Assembly: GCA_023417655.1 (NCBI GenBank)
Contig: JAEZFD010000060.1
Span: 22,653 to 86,652, forward strand
Source of the DNA: Planctomycetota bacterium
GTDB taxonomy: Bacteria; Planctomycetota; Planctomycetia; Planctomycetales; Planctomycetaceae
Length of the DNA: 64,000 nucleotides
Direction of reading: 5' to 3'
Shown: piece by piece, positions 7,483-16,654 of the stretch
Layout: every line of letters starts with the position of its first letter
Numbering within the stretch: position 1 is the stretch's first letter
Position numbers and translations under genes: made by a program
The notes under the pieces: model-generated
Seen by the model: only the letters and a program-made list of their open reading frames with translations
What the model was told of the DNA's origin: nothing
Database searches by the model: none

Positions 7483-9477
7483 ATGAGTCAGACCATCAAG
7501 ACGCTGTGCTTTATTGCAGTTGCTGCAGTGTCCATCGTGGTCGCCGCTGGCACGTACTACTCTCAACGTCCTGTGGACCTGAATGACTTTGTGGACGTCG
7601 GCGAGAAGTTCTATCCCGACTTTGAGGATCCCAACGTGGCGACCGGCCTGCAGGTGGCCGCCTATCAGGATGCGACGGGCAAGACTGAACTCTTCAAGGT
7701 CGACGTCAAAGATGGTCTCTGGTGCATTCCGTCCCATCATGATTATCCCGCCGATGCACAGGACCGCCTGGCAAAGACAGCGGCCTCGATGGTCGGAGTC
7801 GTTCGTCTGGCGCTGGTCGATCGCACCAAACTCTCCCACAAGAAACGTGGTGTCGTCGATCCGCTCGACAAGAACGCCAGCACCGAGGGCCGCGGCGATC
7901 GCATCACTCTCTACAAGGGGAACGATGTTCTTGTTGACTTCATTGTCGGTGAGAAAGTCGAGAACTCGGAATCTCTTTACTACGTTCGCCGGGCGGACGA
8001 AGAACGTGTCTACACCGCTGATCTCGGCCGATTCAACGTCTCCACGAAGTTCGCAGACTGGATCAAGAAGGATGTGCTGGAGATGTCCCGGAACGATGTC
8101 CGGGAGATCATCATCGGTCGTTATCACGTCGATGAACTTCAGGGCAAAGTGATTCAGCAGGGGAAGATCGAACTCAAAAAGCCGGAGTCTGGCGACTGGG
8201 AAATGGTCGGCCTGAAGTCCGATCATGAGAAGCTCAAAGTCAGCGAAGTGAACACGCTGCTGACCTCCCTGGACGACCTGCAGATCGCCGGAGTTCGCAA
8301 GAAACCGGCCGGACTGAGTGCCGGGCTGAAGGGTGATTCCGCCTCGATCTCCATCGATCCGCTCGTGCAGCATGACCTCGCCGAGAAAGGTGTCTTCATC
8401 AGCGGACGCGGCGACTTCGTTTATAATGAAGGAAAAGTGAACGTCGGACTCAGTAACGGCGTGATGTATGAACTCGGCTTCGGCGAACAGTTCACCGGAT
8501 CTGATCTCGATATTGAAATCGGCAAGCAGCCGAGCCCGGCTGCGGAAGCAGAGAAGGACGCCAAAGAGATCGAAGCCAAGCCTGCGAAAGAGGGCGACAA
8601 GTCTGAGGCTGCTGAGGACGAGAAGAAGTCTGATGAAGCAAAGACCAGCCGGTATCTCTTCGTTACCGCTTACTTCGACAAGACTCTCCTCGGTCCGGAG
8701 CCAGTTGCACCAGTCAAGCCAGAGGCTCCGAAAGAGGAAGCTGCCAAAGCTGATAAACCTGAAGAGAAGCCCGCCGCTGACGCCGACAAGAAGCCTGATG
8801 CCGCAAACGCAGACGCTGCGAAGTCAGAAGAGTCAAAGGACGCCCCGAAGGATGCCAAGGCCAAGGGCGCCGATCCAAAAGTTGCCTATGAGAAGGCACT
8901 CGAGGAATACAAGCTGCAGCAGGAAGTTTACGAACAGAAGAAGAAGGACTATGAGGCTCGCGTTAAATCCGGGAACGAGCGTGTTGCCGAGCTGAACCGC
9001 CGCTTCGCCGACTGGTACTATGTGATCCCTGAAGACATCTTCACCAAGCTGAAGCTGAATCGGGATGAGCTGGTCGAGAAGGTTGAAGCTCCTGAGCCTC
9101 CAGCGGAGCCAGCCGCTCCTGCCAAGGAGCCCGCTCAGGAGGAAGCCGCGAAGAAGGAAGACGCCAAGCCTGCTGGGGAAATGAAATCGGCCCCAGCCGA
9201 GAAGGCATCCGAGAATTCCGGCGACAAGCCTGCAGAGAAACCGGAAGAAAAGAAGCCGGAATCCGCCCCTGCCGAGAAGATGGAGGCTGAAAAGAAGGCT
9301 CCGGAGAAACAGGAGCCGGGAAAGCCAGAGGCTGAAAAGAAAGAACCGGAGAAGAAAGAAGATCCGAAGCCAGCTGAGTCCAAGCCAGCAGCCGACGAGA
9401 AACCGGCTCCAGTTGAGGAAAAGAAGGCCGAGGAAAAGAAAGCAGACGCTCCTGCTCCCCCGTCTTCGGACAAATAA
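7483..9477 (+). CDS. DUF4340 family protein with long Lys/Glu/Ala/Pro-rich tail
   Basis: The 664-residue product has one N-terminal membrane anchor (about residues 5-22) and then a domain resembling DUF4340: a repeated mixed alpha/beta unit with LFKVDVKDGLWCI and YYVRRADEERVYTADL motifs. DUF4340 proteins often sit next to gliding-type ABC exporter genes (GldF/GldG-like); none is present here, so this is an isolated copy. From about residue 350 the sequence alternates between a short YLFVTAYFD segment, a probable coiled coil around 460-500 rich in Lys/Glu, and a tail of about 130 residues composed almost only of K, E, A, P, D and S. The tail is probably disordered and extends into the periplasm. 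The ATG follows GGGAGGAAAACGA. A strong terminator follows. Confidence 0.78.
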   Translation: MSQTIKTLCFIAVAAVSIVVAAGTYYSQRPVDLNDFVDVGEKFYPDFEDPNVATGLQVAAYQDATGKTELFKVDVKDGLWCIPSHHDYPADAQDRLAKTAASMVGVVRLALVDRTKLSHKKRGVVDPLDKNASTEGRGDRITLYKGNDVLVDFIVGEKVENSESLYYVRRADEERVYTADLGRFNVSTKFADWIKKDVLEMSRNDVREIIIGRYHVDELQGKVIQQGKIELKKPESGDWEMVGLKSDHEKLKVSEVNTLLTSLDDLQIAGVRKKPAGLSAGLKGDSASISIDPLVQHDLAEKGVFISGRGDFVYNEGKVNVGLSNGVMYELGFGEQFTGSDLDIEIGKQPSPAAEAEKDAKEIEAKPAKEGDKSEAAEDEKKSDEAKTSRYLFVTAYFDKTLLGPEPVAPVKPEAPKEEAAKADKPEEKPAADADKKPDAANADAAKSEESKDAPKDAKAKGADPKVAYEKALEEYKLQQEVYEQKKKDYEARVKSGNERVAELNRRFADWYYVIPEDIFTKLKLNRDELVEKVEAPEPPAEPAAPAKEPAQEEAAKKEDAKPAGEMKSAPAEKASENSGDKPAEKPEEKKPESAPAEKMEAEKKAPEKQEPGKPEAEKKEPEKKEDPKPAESKPAADEKPAPVEEKKAEEKKADAPAPPSSDK

Positions 9478-9505
9478 TCCCGCAAAGTGCTTGTTAACCA
9501 CCAGA

Positions 9506-9543
9506 AGCGTGCTTTGACACCTGTTGTTAAAGCACGCTTTTTT
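9506..9543 (+). terminator. Rho-independent terminator after the DUF4340 gene
   Basis: AGCGTGCTTT (9506-9515) pairs with AAAGCACGCT (9529-9538), 10 bp perfect, followed by a run of T. It separates the DUF4340 gene from the next gene. Confidence 0.9.
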
Positions 9544-9710
9544 GTTTTCATTGCTCCGATCTCCGCAGCTGGGAGAAATTGGCCCTTTTCGGAGCAGGCA
9601 ATCGCGCCCATCATTTAGAAGTTGCTCTTATTCACAGATCCTGCGAAAATCATGGGTCCAGAGAATTCTTTGATTGTTGTTGAATTCACTTCCGACGAGA
9701 AATTGCAGAA

Positions 9711-10853
9711 ATGAGCGTTCCGGAACCTCAATCTTCTGCATTACCTCCATCTGCTCCGCGGGAGAAGCCGCCAGCTGGCCCGCCCGAAAAGCGGCGAGTG
9801 AAACGTGGTCCGAGTGCCTCTGCAAAGCCCGGCGCCAAAGCGCCTCCTCAGCGACCCATTCCATCGTCGCAGCAGCGTGAAGAAGAGGAGCAACCGTTCT
9901 TCCTGTTTGAGCGGACCTTCTGGGTTCGATTCTGGGAACATCTCAACGGTGAGGCTGGAGCCGGATATCTCCTTTCGTTTCTGTTCCACATGGCGTTGCT
10001 GGCACTGCTGGCCATTCCTGTCATCCGTGAACTTCGTCAGGAAGAACCGATCGTCACAATTCTTGCAGGTGCTGATGAAGCCCCGGCGGACATTGGAATC
10101 GGGGAATCGATTGATGTCGGGGTCGCTCTGGCGCAGGCCGAAGCTGCTCCCAGCGACGGAACCGATTCGGCACCAGATCTGATGCAGCTCGACGCAGGTG
10201 CCTTGTCGCCCATTGATGTGAACCCGGATGAACTTCAGGGATTGAAATCCAAATCGTCCGGCAAAGGGACCACCGCCTCAAACGCCCAGTCGGGCGGCGG
10301 GAAGGGAGGACCGGGCGGGAACGGGACGGGTACGATGCGAAGTGTCGAACCTGTGAATGCCGTGAAAGTCGGCAGCTTTTCAGTCTGGGCCTGGCCGATT
10401 GTCGGGAAGGATCTGAAGGGGAATCTGCTCCATGCTGAGCCGGGTGCGTCACCGCGAATCTTTCAGGATTATCACATCGTCATTCGGGTTCGCGTCCCGG
10501 AGAATCTGAAACGTCTGACCATTCGGGATTTCAGCGGCAGCATCACGGGGACTGACGGTTATGGGCAGAAGATTCCCGATGATGCCTGGTATTACGATCT
10601 GAGGGGAGATCTGGTTCGCGTTCGGAGCGGTCAAACGATTCCCGTGATCGACGGGACGGTTGAAGTCCTGATTCGCGTCCCCAGTGCAGGTCGCCCTCAG
10701 GTGAGAGACACCATTGTCGTGAACTCAAAGAGCCTGAATGAAACGCAGACAATCTCGCTGGAGTTTGTCACGCTGGACCGTCAGATCAATGAGACCATGC
10801 CAGCACCCGCTTCTGAAAGCCAGAAACCCGCTGACGCGACAAACCAGAAGTAA
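9711..10853 (+). CDS. Proline-rich single-span membrane protein of unknown function
   Basis: I do not recognise a family for this 380-residue protein. What can be seen: a Pro/Ala/Lys-rich, presumably cytoplasmic N-terminus (about residues 1-60), an aromatic patch FLFERTFWVRFWEH, one strongly hydrophobic segment (about residues 83-103), a stretch with acidic and glycine residues, a very Gly-rich linker near 185-205 (GGGKGGPGGNGTG), and a C-terminal domain of about 150 residues that looks beta-rich and ends in a disordered tail. The topology resembles TonB-type or energy-transducing proteins, but no TonB motif is visible. It follows the DUF4340 gene after a terminator, so it is probably transcribed on its own. 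No clear Shine-Dalgarno precedes the ATG. Confidence 0.7.
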   Translation: MSVPEPQSSALPPSAPREKPPAGPPEKRRVKRGPSASAKPGAKAPPQRPIPSSQQREEEEQPFFLFERTFWVRFWEHLNGEAGAGYLLSFLFHMALLALLAIPVIRELRQEEPIVTILAGADEAPADIGIGESIDVGVALAQAEAAPSDGTDSAPDLMQLDAGALSPIDVNPDELQGLKSKSSGKGTTASNAQSGGGKGGPGGNGTGTMRSVEPVNAVKVGSFSVWAWPIVGKDLKGNLLHAEPGASPRIFQDYHIVIRVRVPENLKRLTIRDFSGSITGTDGYGQKIPDDAWYYDLRGDLVRVRSGQTIPVIDGTVEVLIRVPSAGRPQVRDTIVVNSKSLNETQTISLEFVTLDRQINETMPAPASESQKPADATNQK

Positions 10854-10994
10854 CCTGCAACGCTTCCTGCAGGATTCAGCTATCTGCTAGACCGTTTTGC
10901 CTTTTGATCTGCCAGTTGTTGCCGCGCCGAATTGAGTCTTTCGTTAACCGAAACGCGCGCTGCACAGGCAGACGGTAGAGCAAACTGCTCTGGA

Positions 10995-12047
10995 TCACTC
11001 GCTACGGATCGCCCAGCGGAGCTTGGCGGACACAGACCGTGGATTCTCCCGCCGTTCCTGGCCCCCTGCGCGGATGACATTCTCGCTGATGGCCGCATAC
11101 CAGCCGGCGTGGAGCCCCTGTTTGAAATGAGCTTTGACACGGCGATCTTCACCGGAATGAAACGTCAGAATCGCGACTCTTCCCCCCGGCTTCAGGCACC
11201 AGGGAAGCTGATTAAGAAAGGCATCGAGCACCACGAACTCTTCGTTCACGGCAATGCGGATCGCCTGGAAGACACGGCGGACTGTCAACTCGACATCTTC
11301 GCGTTCCAGACGCTGCATGAACTCGGCGGTACGAATGGTCTCGGCGAGTGCCGTTGTCGTCTTCAACGGTGACGACTGGTGCTTTTTGAGAATCAGGTCA
11401 GCCAGTCGCCGGGCGTGCGGTTCATCTGCGGCTTCCTTCAGCAGCGCTGTGAGACTGTCAAGATCCTGAGTGGACAGGAACTCTGAGGCAGGGCGTCCCT
11501 TCTCAGGATTCATGCGCATGTCGAGAGGGCCATCCTCTTTGAAGGTGAAGCCTCGAGCGGGGTTGTCGAGTTGCATCGAGGAGACCCCCAGATCGGCCAG
11601 AACAAGATCCACCCCTTCCGGAGCAATCGCAGGCAGATGATGCGCCAGACCTGCGAAATTAGATCGAACCGGAATCAGACGGTCTTCGCCGTAACCGGCC
11701 TTTCTCAGACGGTCGACAGTTCGAGGCAGCTCAATCGGATCGACATCAAATCCAATGACACGGCCATCCGGTGCCAATGCCTCAAGCAGTGTTCGCGTGT
11801 GGCCGCCATATCCGAGAGTGCAGTCCACGGCCGTCTCCCCGGGCTGCGGTTTTAACGCGTCCAGGATCTCCTGAACCATGATGGGGCGGTGGCTGCCTGC
11901 CGGGGTCTTTCCACTCGCCAGCACTTTGGCGACATCGCCGGCATAGCGTTCCGGGTGCTGCTCTTTGTAGCGATCTTCAAAGCGACGGGGATTCTTTCCG
12001 GAATAACGAGGACGCCGAGGGGGACGCGGAACTTCGGACTCGGCCAT
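10995..12047 (-). CDS. rsmH: 16S rRNA m4C1402 methyltransferase
   Basis: RsmH (MraW) methylates N4 of C1402 in 16S rRNA with SAM. Key motifs are present: HRPIMVQEIL, DCTLGYGGHTRTLLE (SAM motif), VIGFDVDP, LADLGVSSMQLD, GFTFKEDGPLDMRM and ILTFHSGEDRRVK. With the ATG at 12047 the protein has 350 residues, about 40 longer than usual; the extra part is a basic, Pro/Arg-rich N-terminal segment (RPPRRPRYSGKNPRRF). An earlier in-frame start would overlap the upstream lipoprotein gene, so I reject it. In most bacteria rsmH follows mraZ and precedes ftsL and ftsI; here it is flanked by unrelated genes, consistent with the loss of a canonical dcw cluster in planctomycetes. Confidence 0.95.
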   Translation of the reverse strand: MAESEVPRPPRRPRYSGKNPRRFEDRYKEQHPERYAGDVAKVLASGKTPAGSHRPIMVQEILDALKPQPGETAVDCTLGYGGHTRTLLEALAPDGRVIGFDVDPIELPRTVDRLRKAGYGEDRLIPVRSNFAGLAHHLPAIAPEGVDLVLADLGVSSMQLDNPARGFTFKEDGPLDMRMNPEKGRPASEFLSTQDLDSLTALLKEAADEPHARRLADLILKKHQSSPLKTTTALAETIRTAEFMQRLEREDVELTVRRVFQAIRIAVNEEFVVLDAFLNQLPWCLKPGGRVAILTFHSGEDRRVKAHFKQGLHAGWYAAISENVIRAGGQERRENPRSVSAKLRWAIRSE

Positions 12048-12111
12048 GACGACAGCTTTCAGAACCGGTCCAGCCGGCGAATGAGAGAAATGCGTTTCTT
12101 CATTCGCGGTC

Positions 12112-12579
12112 TTACTTGCTGTTGAGCGAAAATTCAAACCTGTTCGGTTCTCCCTTGCCCACTTTGACGGTGAGTCCTGACTTTTCAAACTCAGCATATT
12201 TCCCCGGCGTGATCAGCTTGGGAGCCGGCAGCGGAGGCATGGTGTCTGCATTGTAGTTTGCTGGGGGAACCGGAACTTCAAACTTGGAGACGGTGACCAG
12301 AAACTCCCCCTCTGTTGCTCCGTCGAAGGTCTCATAAGTCGTCATCTGGAAGGCCCCCTTTTCATCGGTGATCCCTGCGCAGGCGACACCATCCCCGGCG
12401 GGGCGGAATGTTACGGTCGCACCTGCCAGCGGTATACCGTCCAGAGTGACGACTCCACCGGCGGGATAGACGGTCTGTCGGGCTTCGACCCATTTGTCCT
12501 TGGGTCGGCTCGAATCGCAGGCGGCGAGAGTTCCCAGGAGACAAATCACCAACGCCAATCGGGACAGCATTCTTAACAT
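12112..12579 (-). CDS. Small lipoprotein with carboxypeptidase-regulatory-like/transthyretin-like fold
   Basis: The 155-residue product begins with a lipoprotein signal: charged start, hydrophobic run, and lipobox LAAC with Cys near residue 21. The mature part has GGVVTLDGIPLAGATVTFRP followed by DEKGAFQMTTYE, the beta-sandwich pattern of carboxypeptidase regulatory-like domains that planctomycetes encode next to DUF1559 genes. It lies 45 bases downstream of a DUF1559 gene on the same strand, preceded by GGGGAGAGGG, and the two are likely one operon. A similar pairing is seen near 31.4 kb. It is probably tethered in the periplasm after processing by Lnt. Function unknown. Confidence 0.8.
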   Translation of the reverse strand: MLRMLSRLALVICLLGTLAACDSSRPKDKWVEARQTVYPAGGVVTLDGIPLAGATVTFRPAGDGVACAGITDEKGAFQMTTYETFDGATEGEFLVTVSKFEVPVPPANYNADTMPPLPAPKLITPGKYAEFEKSGLTVKVGKGEPNRFEFSLNSK

Positions 12580-12624
12580 CAGACCCTCTCCCCGGCATGT
12601 TCCGCACGGGCTGGTCAGGAGTTC

Positions 12625-13692
12625 TTAGAATTCGGCAACGGTTTCGCCGCCTTCTTTCGAGCCGAGACTTCCCCAGACGCCATACGGGCTTGGTCCGATG
12701 GAGTTGAACGATGGTCCGGAATGGCTCTGATTGCCTGCATGAATGTTTTCACTGATAAAACGGACAGAACCGTCTGCCATGACCACCTGACATCCACCGG
12801 TATGACGACTGGAGGCGGTGAAGTATCCATCTCCATCGCCGCCTCCCTGACAGGAGGGGCCATTCGGCGGAATGATTGTATTGATTGCCGTGTATTGAGA
12901 CCGGCCATCATTCCACCGCATTCCAGTGGTGCGGTCTCGCGTCACTAAACTCGTTTGGTTTGTGTAAGTGCCATTCGCGAACGTCGCCCGACAATTAATT
13001 GGAGGACCACCAGTGGCCAGTGTCGTTGCTTCCCCTAGTTTTCCGTCACCTTGCGCTCGGGTGATTTCGGCCATCATAATGGTGTTTGAACTTCCATCAG
13101 TGATGTGAGCGAGGCCGATTCGGGTCTGGTAACCGAAAATGCCTCTTGTGGTGACTCGGCCGGCATGAGGAAACACCTGGTAGGGAGCCCCTGAAGCAAC
13201 TTCACGCGAGTCCCCGCTGTTAAATGCATAATTTGTCTGTGAAAAGCCGTTAAGTCCCGGGGGAGGAATTGGAGGAGGAGTGGATTCGGATGGGCAAACC
13301 AAGACTGGCAGCTGGATTTTCCAGAGTGCATAGTTGGCATCCCAGACATAAGTCGGGGACTGCCAGATCTTTTGATAGATGGCGGCTTGATCCAGATTCG
13401 GAAGAATCGAGACAAAGGCACTCAGACGAGGGCACAGATCATTCGGCGTGCTTGGAAGGTTCCCTGACCAGTGAGGTCCATGGTGGCGTGGAGGGAACAT
13501 GTTATACACGTCGTGGTAGTTATGAAGTGCCAGTCCGAACTGCTTCAGATTGTTTTTGCACTGAGTCCGTCTCGCCGACTCCCGCGCCTGCTGCACCGCA
13601 GGAAGAAGAAGGGCGATGAGGACTGCGATGATCGCAATCACAACCAGCAGCTCAATCAGAGTGAAGCCGCGCTGAGAAGACCTGTCTCTCAT
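12625..13692 (-). CDS. DUF1559 protein with prepilin-type N-terminus (copy 1)
   Basis: The 355-residue protein starts with a short charged leader and the prepilin cleavage/methylation motif RGFTLIELLVV followed by about 20 hydrophobic residues, as in type IV pilins and type II secretion pseudopilins. The rest is the DUF1559 domain, a large planctomycete-specific family, with the C-terminal HTGGCQVVMADGSVRFISENI signature. AAGGA stands eight bases before the ATG. The protein is probably cleaved by a prepilin peptidase and sits with its hydrophobic helix in the membrane or in a filament. A lipoprotein gene follows after 45 bases. Its precise role is unknown for the whole family. Confidence 0.92.
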   Translation of the reverse strand: MRDRSSQRGFTLIELLVVIAIIAVLIALLLPAVQQARESARRTQCKNNLKQFGLALHNYHDVYNMFPPRHHGPHWSGNLPSTPNDLCPRLSAFVSILPNLDQAAIYQKIWQSPTYVWDANYALWKIQLPVLVCPSESTPPPIPPPGLNGFSQTNYAFNSGDSREVASGAPYQVFPHAGRVTTRGIFGYQTRIGLAHITDGSSNTIMMAEITRAQGDGKLGEATTLATGGPPINCRATFANGTYTNQTSLVTRDRTTGMRWNDGRSQYTAINTIIPPNGPSCQGGGDGDGYFTASSRHTGGCQVVMADGSVRFISENIHAGNQSHSGPSFNSIGPSPYGVWGSLGSKEGGETVAEF

Positions 13693-13921
13693 TGGCCCGT
13701 TCCTTAAGAATGCGCGGAGGCTGGAACTGAGAAAAGTGACTCATTTTCCATCCTATCGGCGTTTGCCGATCAAAGAAAGAGTCGATTCGAACACCGCCCT
13801 CCAGAAAGAGGGACAGGGTGTGCCGGGAGTTTTTGATCCTCCCGCAGTCAAACGATCATTAAGAGCAGCATGTAAGCGGGGGCCGGTCGGCGCCGTGGCA
13901 TCTGCTGTGGACTGAAACAGA

Positions 13922-15322
13922 TTATTTCAGATCGTATTCTTTAATCTTACGATACAGGGTTCGCTCACCCATCCCGAGCATCTTCGCGGTTTCTTCGCGT
14001 CGACCGCCGGTCAGCTCCAATGCACGGGCGATGTAATATTTCTCTACGTCACTCAATGGGCGGCCGATCAGAATGTCTGTTCCGGCAGCAGCAGGGAATC
14101 CCTCGGGCGAATGCCCTGCCAGCATGGCGAGTTCCGTGGGCAGATCATCGATGTCGAGCTTTCCGTCCGTATCGAGAGCCAGCATCCCTTCAATGACATT
14201 ACGCAGCTGACGGATATTCCCCGGCCAGTCAAAGGCGACCAGAACCTGTCGAGCCGCCCGGGTAAGGCCTTCCACTTCACGTCCGTTGCGTTTGGTCAGC
14301 TCTTTCAGGAAGTGCTCGATCAGCAGTGGAATGTCTTCCCGGCGATCTCTCAAGGGCGGAAGGTAAATCGTGACGACGCTTAACCGGTAAAAGAGATCGC
14401 TACGGAACTCCCCAGTCTCCATCATGCTTTTCAGGTCCGCATTCGTTGCGGCCACCAGTCGCACGTTGATGGACTTTTCATCATTGGACCCGAGTCGCGT
14501 GATCTTCCGGTCTTCGAGTACTCGTAGCAACTTGATCTGCGTATCCATGGGCATTTCGCCCACTTCATCCAGAAAGAGTGTGCCACCGTTGGCATACTCA
14601 AACTTGCCGATTCGCCGGGTCGCTGCGCCTGTGAATGCACCGGCCTCATGCCCCCAGAGTTCGCTTTCCAGAATACTTTCCGGCAGCGCAGAGATATTCA
14701 AAGGAACGAACGGTTTGTTCTTCCGCGGACTGTTCTGATGCAGGGCACGGGCGACAAGTTCTTTGCCGGTGCCGCTCTCGCCGAGGATCAGGACAGTCGT
14801 GTCAGTCGGGGCGAGATTCTTCAGCTGTTCGATGACCCGATGCATCGCCGGGCCATTGCCGATCACGCCTTCGAATCCGAACTTCTCATCGAGGCCGCGG
14901 CTCAGGGCCACGTTCTTGCGGATCAACCGGATCCGGCTGGAAGCCTTGTCAACGGAACTGCGGAGTTCCTGAATGTCCAGTGGTTTCGTCAGGTAAGTAT
15001 ATGCACCTCCCTGCATCGCGGTAACGACGCTGGGAATCGAACTGTGAGCGGTGAGAACAATGACTTCCGCGTCAGGCAGTTCATCTTTCGCCTTCCGCAG
15101 AATTGCCAGTCCGTCGACATCTTCCATCTTCAGATCAGTGATGACGATGTCGAAATTCTGGCTTTCGATCTCTTCAACTCCCTTGCTGCCGGAGTTGGCG
15201 ATCGTGCAATCGCAGCCGAGCGAAGCGAGACTGTCGGCGACGGCCTGTGCGTGGGGCTCGTCGTCATCCACGATCAGAACGCTGAATGGCACATTGTTAG
15301 GATCGGAATGATTGATGGCCAC
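13922..15322 (-). CDS. Sigma-54-dependent response regulator, NtrC family, orphan
   Basis: The product has 466 residues in three domains. A receiver domain (about 1-120) has VLIVDDDE and the phospho-acceptor Asp in VITDLKM. The central AAA+ domain (about 150-380) has Walker A GESGTGKE, the sigma-54 contact loop GAFTGA, Walker B LFLDEVGEM and the FRSDLFYRL segment. The C-terminus is a Fis-type helix-turn-helix (EETAKMLGMGERTLYRKIKEY). It should activate sigma-54 promoters on phosphorylation. No histidine kinase gene lies near. The start is taken at GTG 15322, with GAGGA six to ten bases upstream; a TTG four codons earlier overlaps that site. The preceding DUF1559 gene is separated by about 230 bases, so it is probably transcribed alone. 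Confidence 0.93.
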   Translation of the reverse strand: MAINHSDPNNVPFSVLIVDDDEPHAQAVADSLASLGCDCTIANSGSKGVEEIESQNFDIVITDLKMEDVDGLAILRKAKDELPDAEVIVLTAHSSIPSVVTAMQGGAYTYLTKPLDIQELRSSVDKASSRIRLIRKNVALSRGLDEKFGFEGVIGNGPAMHRVIEQLKNLAPTDTTVLILGESGTGKELVARALHQNSPRKNKPFVPLNISALPESILESELWGHEAGAFTGAATRRIGKFEYANGGTLFLDEVGEMPMDTQIKLLRVLEDRKITRLGSNDEKSINVRLVAATNADLKSMMETGEFRSDLFYRLSVVTIYLPPLRDRREDIPLLIEHFLKELTKRNGREVEGLTRAARQVLVAFDWPGNIRQLRNVIEGMLALDTDGKLDIDDLPTELAMLAGHSPEGFPAAAGTDILIGRPLSDVEKYYIARALELTGGRREETAKMLGMGERTLYRKIKEYDLK

Positions 15323-15658
15323 GCCAGTCCTCAAGTCACGTCAAATGAAAATGCAGCTTGGCTCATCGCAAGAACCGTGAAAGATCTCACAGGCGCTTCG
15401 ATTTGAGGCAACTCCCGTATCACGGTGAGCTTGCTGAAACGCAGCCTTGGCACCGGTTTTACTCGGCAGATCGCCCTGACCGCAAAAATTACAGGTCCGA
15501 TCGAAAATGTAAAGGCGCCGAAATGGCAGGTTGGTCGATTTCCCGAAATCATCGCCGGAAGCAGGTTTTTGCCTTCCCTGCCGCCATTTCTCCATCCTCT
15601 TCAAGAGTTGTCAGTCGTAAATCCCACAATTGTTCCGGTGAAGGAAGTGGCTGAGTTC
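15323..15658. other. Intergenic spacer upstream of the NtrC-type gene
   Basis: No gene or clear repeat is visible in these 336 bases. They must contain the promoter of the regulator and the 3' end of the transcript of the peroxiredoxin-like gene, but I find no convincing -35/-10, sigma-54 (GG-N10-GC) or terminator sequence. Confidence 0.5.
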
Positions 15659-16615
15659 TCATCGTGCGGGGCACGCCAGTTCAGAGTAATTTGGACGTTC
15701 CGAAGAGGTTTGAAGTCGCTGACCTCTCACAACCCGGCCGTTCTGAAGAAGAAAGGTTCCCCCGAGGCGGAACCCATTGGCAGCCAGCTTCCCGAGGCCA
15801 TGCCCTGCAAGGATCGCTTTCAGACCGCGAAGCACCGTCCCCAAGGAGAACAGGGAGAAGAATGATCCCGACTGCAGTTCAAACGCCCGGTAGAGCTGTT
15901 CATTCGGATCAGAAAAGCAGGGGAGATCAGCGACTCCATACCGTTGCAGAATCGGCTCTATGTCCGCTCGATCGTTCAGTGCAACGAAGGCGATTCGTGT
16001 CCCGTGACGTTCGATCTCGGATCGCTGTCTTGAGATGTCGCTCACGGCCTCACGGCAAAAGGTGCAGCCTGCATGTCGCAGAAAGACCACCAGCAGTGGA
16101 TTTTGGGAGGACAACTCCTGCAGGGTCTCGCCGTTTTGAGAACGAAACGTCTGCAGCGCTTCTTCCAGAGGAATACTCGGACTGGAGCGGACGGCCTGTT
16201 CATTCTCGAGTCGGAAGACAGTCCACAGGATCGCGGCGAAAGGAATCCACCAGATGATGTCATTTGGAAAGGACAACCATCCCGCCATGGGAGGCGCGGT
16301 TCCCATCAGTGCGGCTCCTAAGGCCCCAGTCCCCGCCAGGACCTTAGAAAGCAGCCCGAGAAAAACAACCAGCCAGTGCCGGACCGGGTTGAAAGCAGCA
16401 ATTGCATACCCAATACCGAAGATTCCGATGAGGACTCCGATTCCCTGCCAGAGTGAGGCTCCTTCTGGCGGATAGCCCATCACTCCCAGTGATTGCTGGG
16501 GGAAACAAGTCATCCAGGCCCCCCAGCAGATGTTGTAAAGGGCTGCCGCCAGCAGCGTCACTCTGATCCATCTCGGGCTCAAAATCGGATTTGTTCGCAT
16601 GGTCAGGTTTTTCAT
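15659..16615 (-). CDS. Membrane protein fused to a C-terminal peroxiredoxin-like (SelL/AhpC-TSA_2-like) domain
   Basis: About 318 residues. The first 130 contain four hydrophobic helices (first LLAAALYNICWGAW, then GVLIGIFGIGYAIAA, WLVVFLGLLSKVLAG and IIWWIPFAAILWTVF). After a short linker comes a thioredoxin-fold domain with the redox motif GCTFC in VFLRHAGCTFCREAV, as in Prx-like2/SelL-related proteins, followed by an FSDPNEQLYRAF segment and a C-terminal part around a Gly-rich loop. This suggests a membrane-tethered, cytoplasm-facing thiol reductase or peroxidase. The start is uncertain: ATGs at 16654, 16615 and 16600 are in frame and none has a clear Shine-Dalgarno. I used 16615 as a compromise before the first helix. 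Confidence 0.78.
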   Translation of the reverse strand: MKNLTMRTNPILSPRWIRVTLLAAALYNICWGAWMTCFPQQSLGVMGYPPEGASLWQGIGVLIGIFGIGYAIAAFNPVRHWLVVFLGLLSKVLAGTGALGAALMGTAPPMAGWLSFPNDIIWWIPFAAILWTVFRLENEQAVRSSPSIPLEEALQTFRSQNGETLQELSSQNPLLVVFLRHAGCTFCREAVSDISRQRSEIERHGTRIAFVALNDRADIEPILQRYGVADLPCFSDPNEQLYRAFELQSGSFFSLFSLGTVLRGLKAILAGHGLGKLAANGFRLGGTFLLQNGRVVRGQRLQTSSERPNYSELACPAR

Positions 16616-16654
16616 CTGCCAAAGTGTCGAGAGGAAATCCCATGCCATCGCCAC

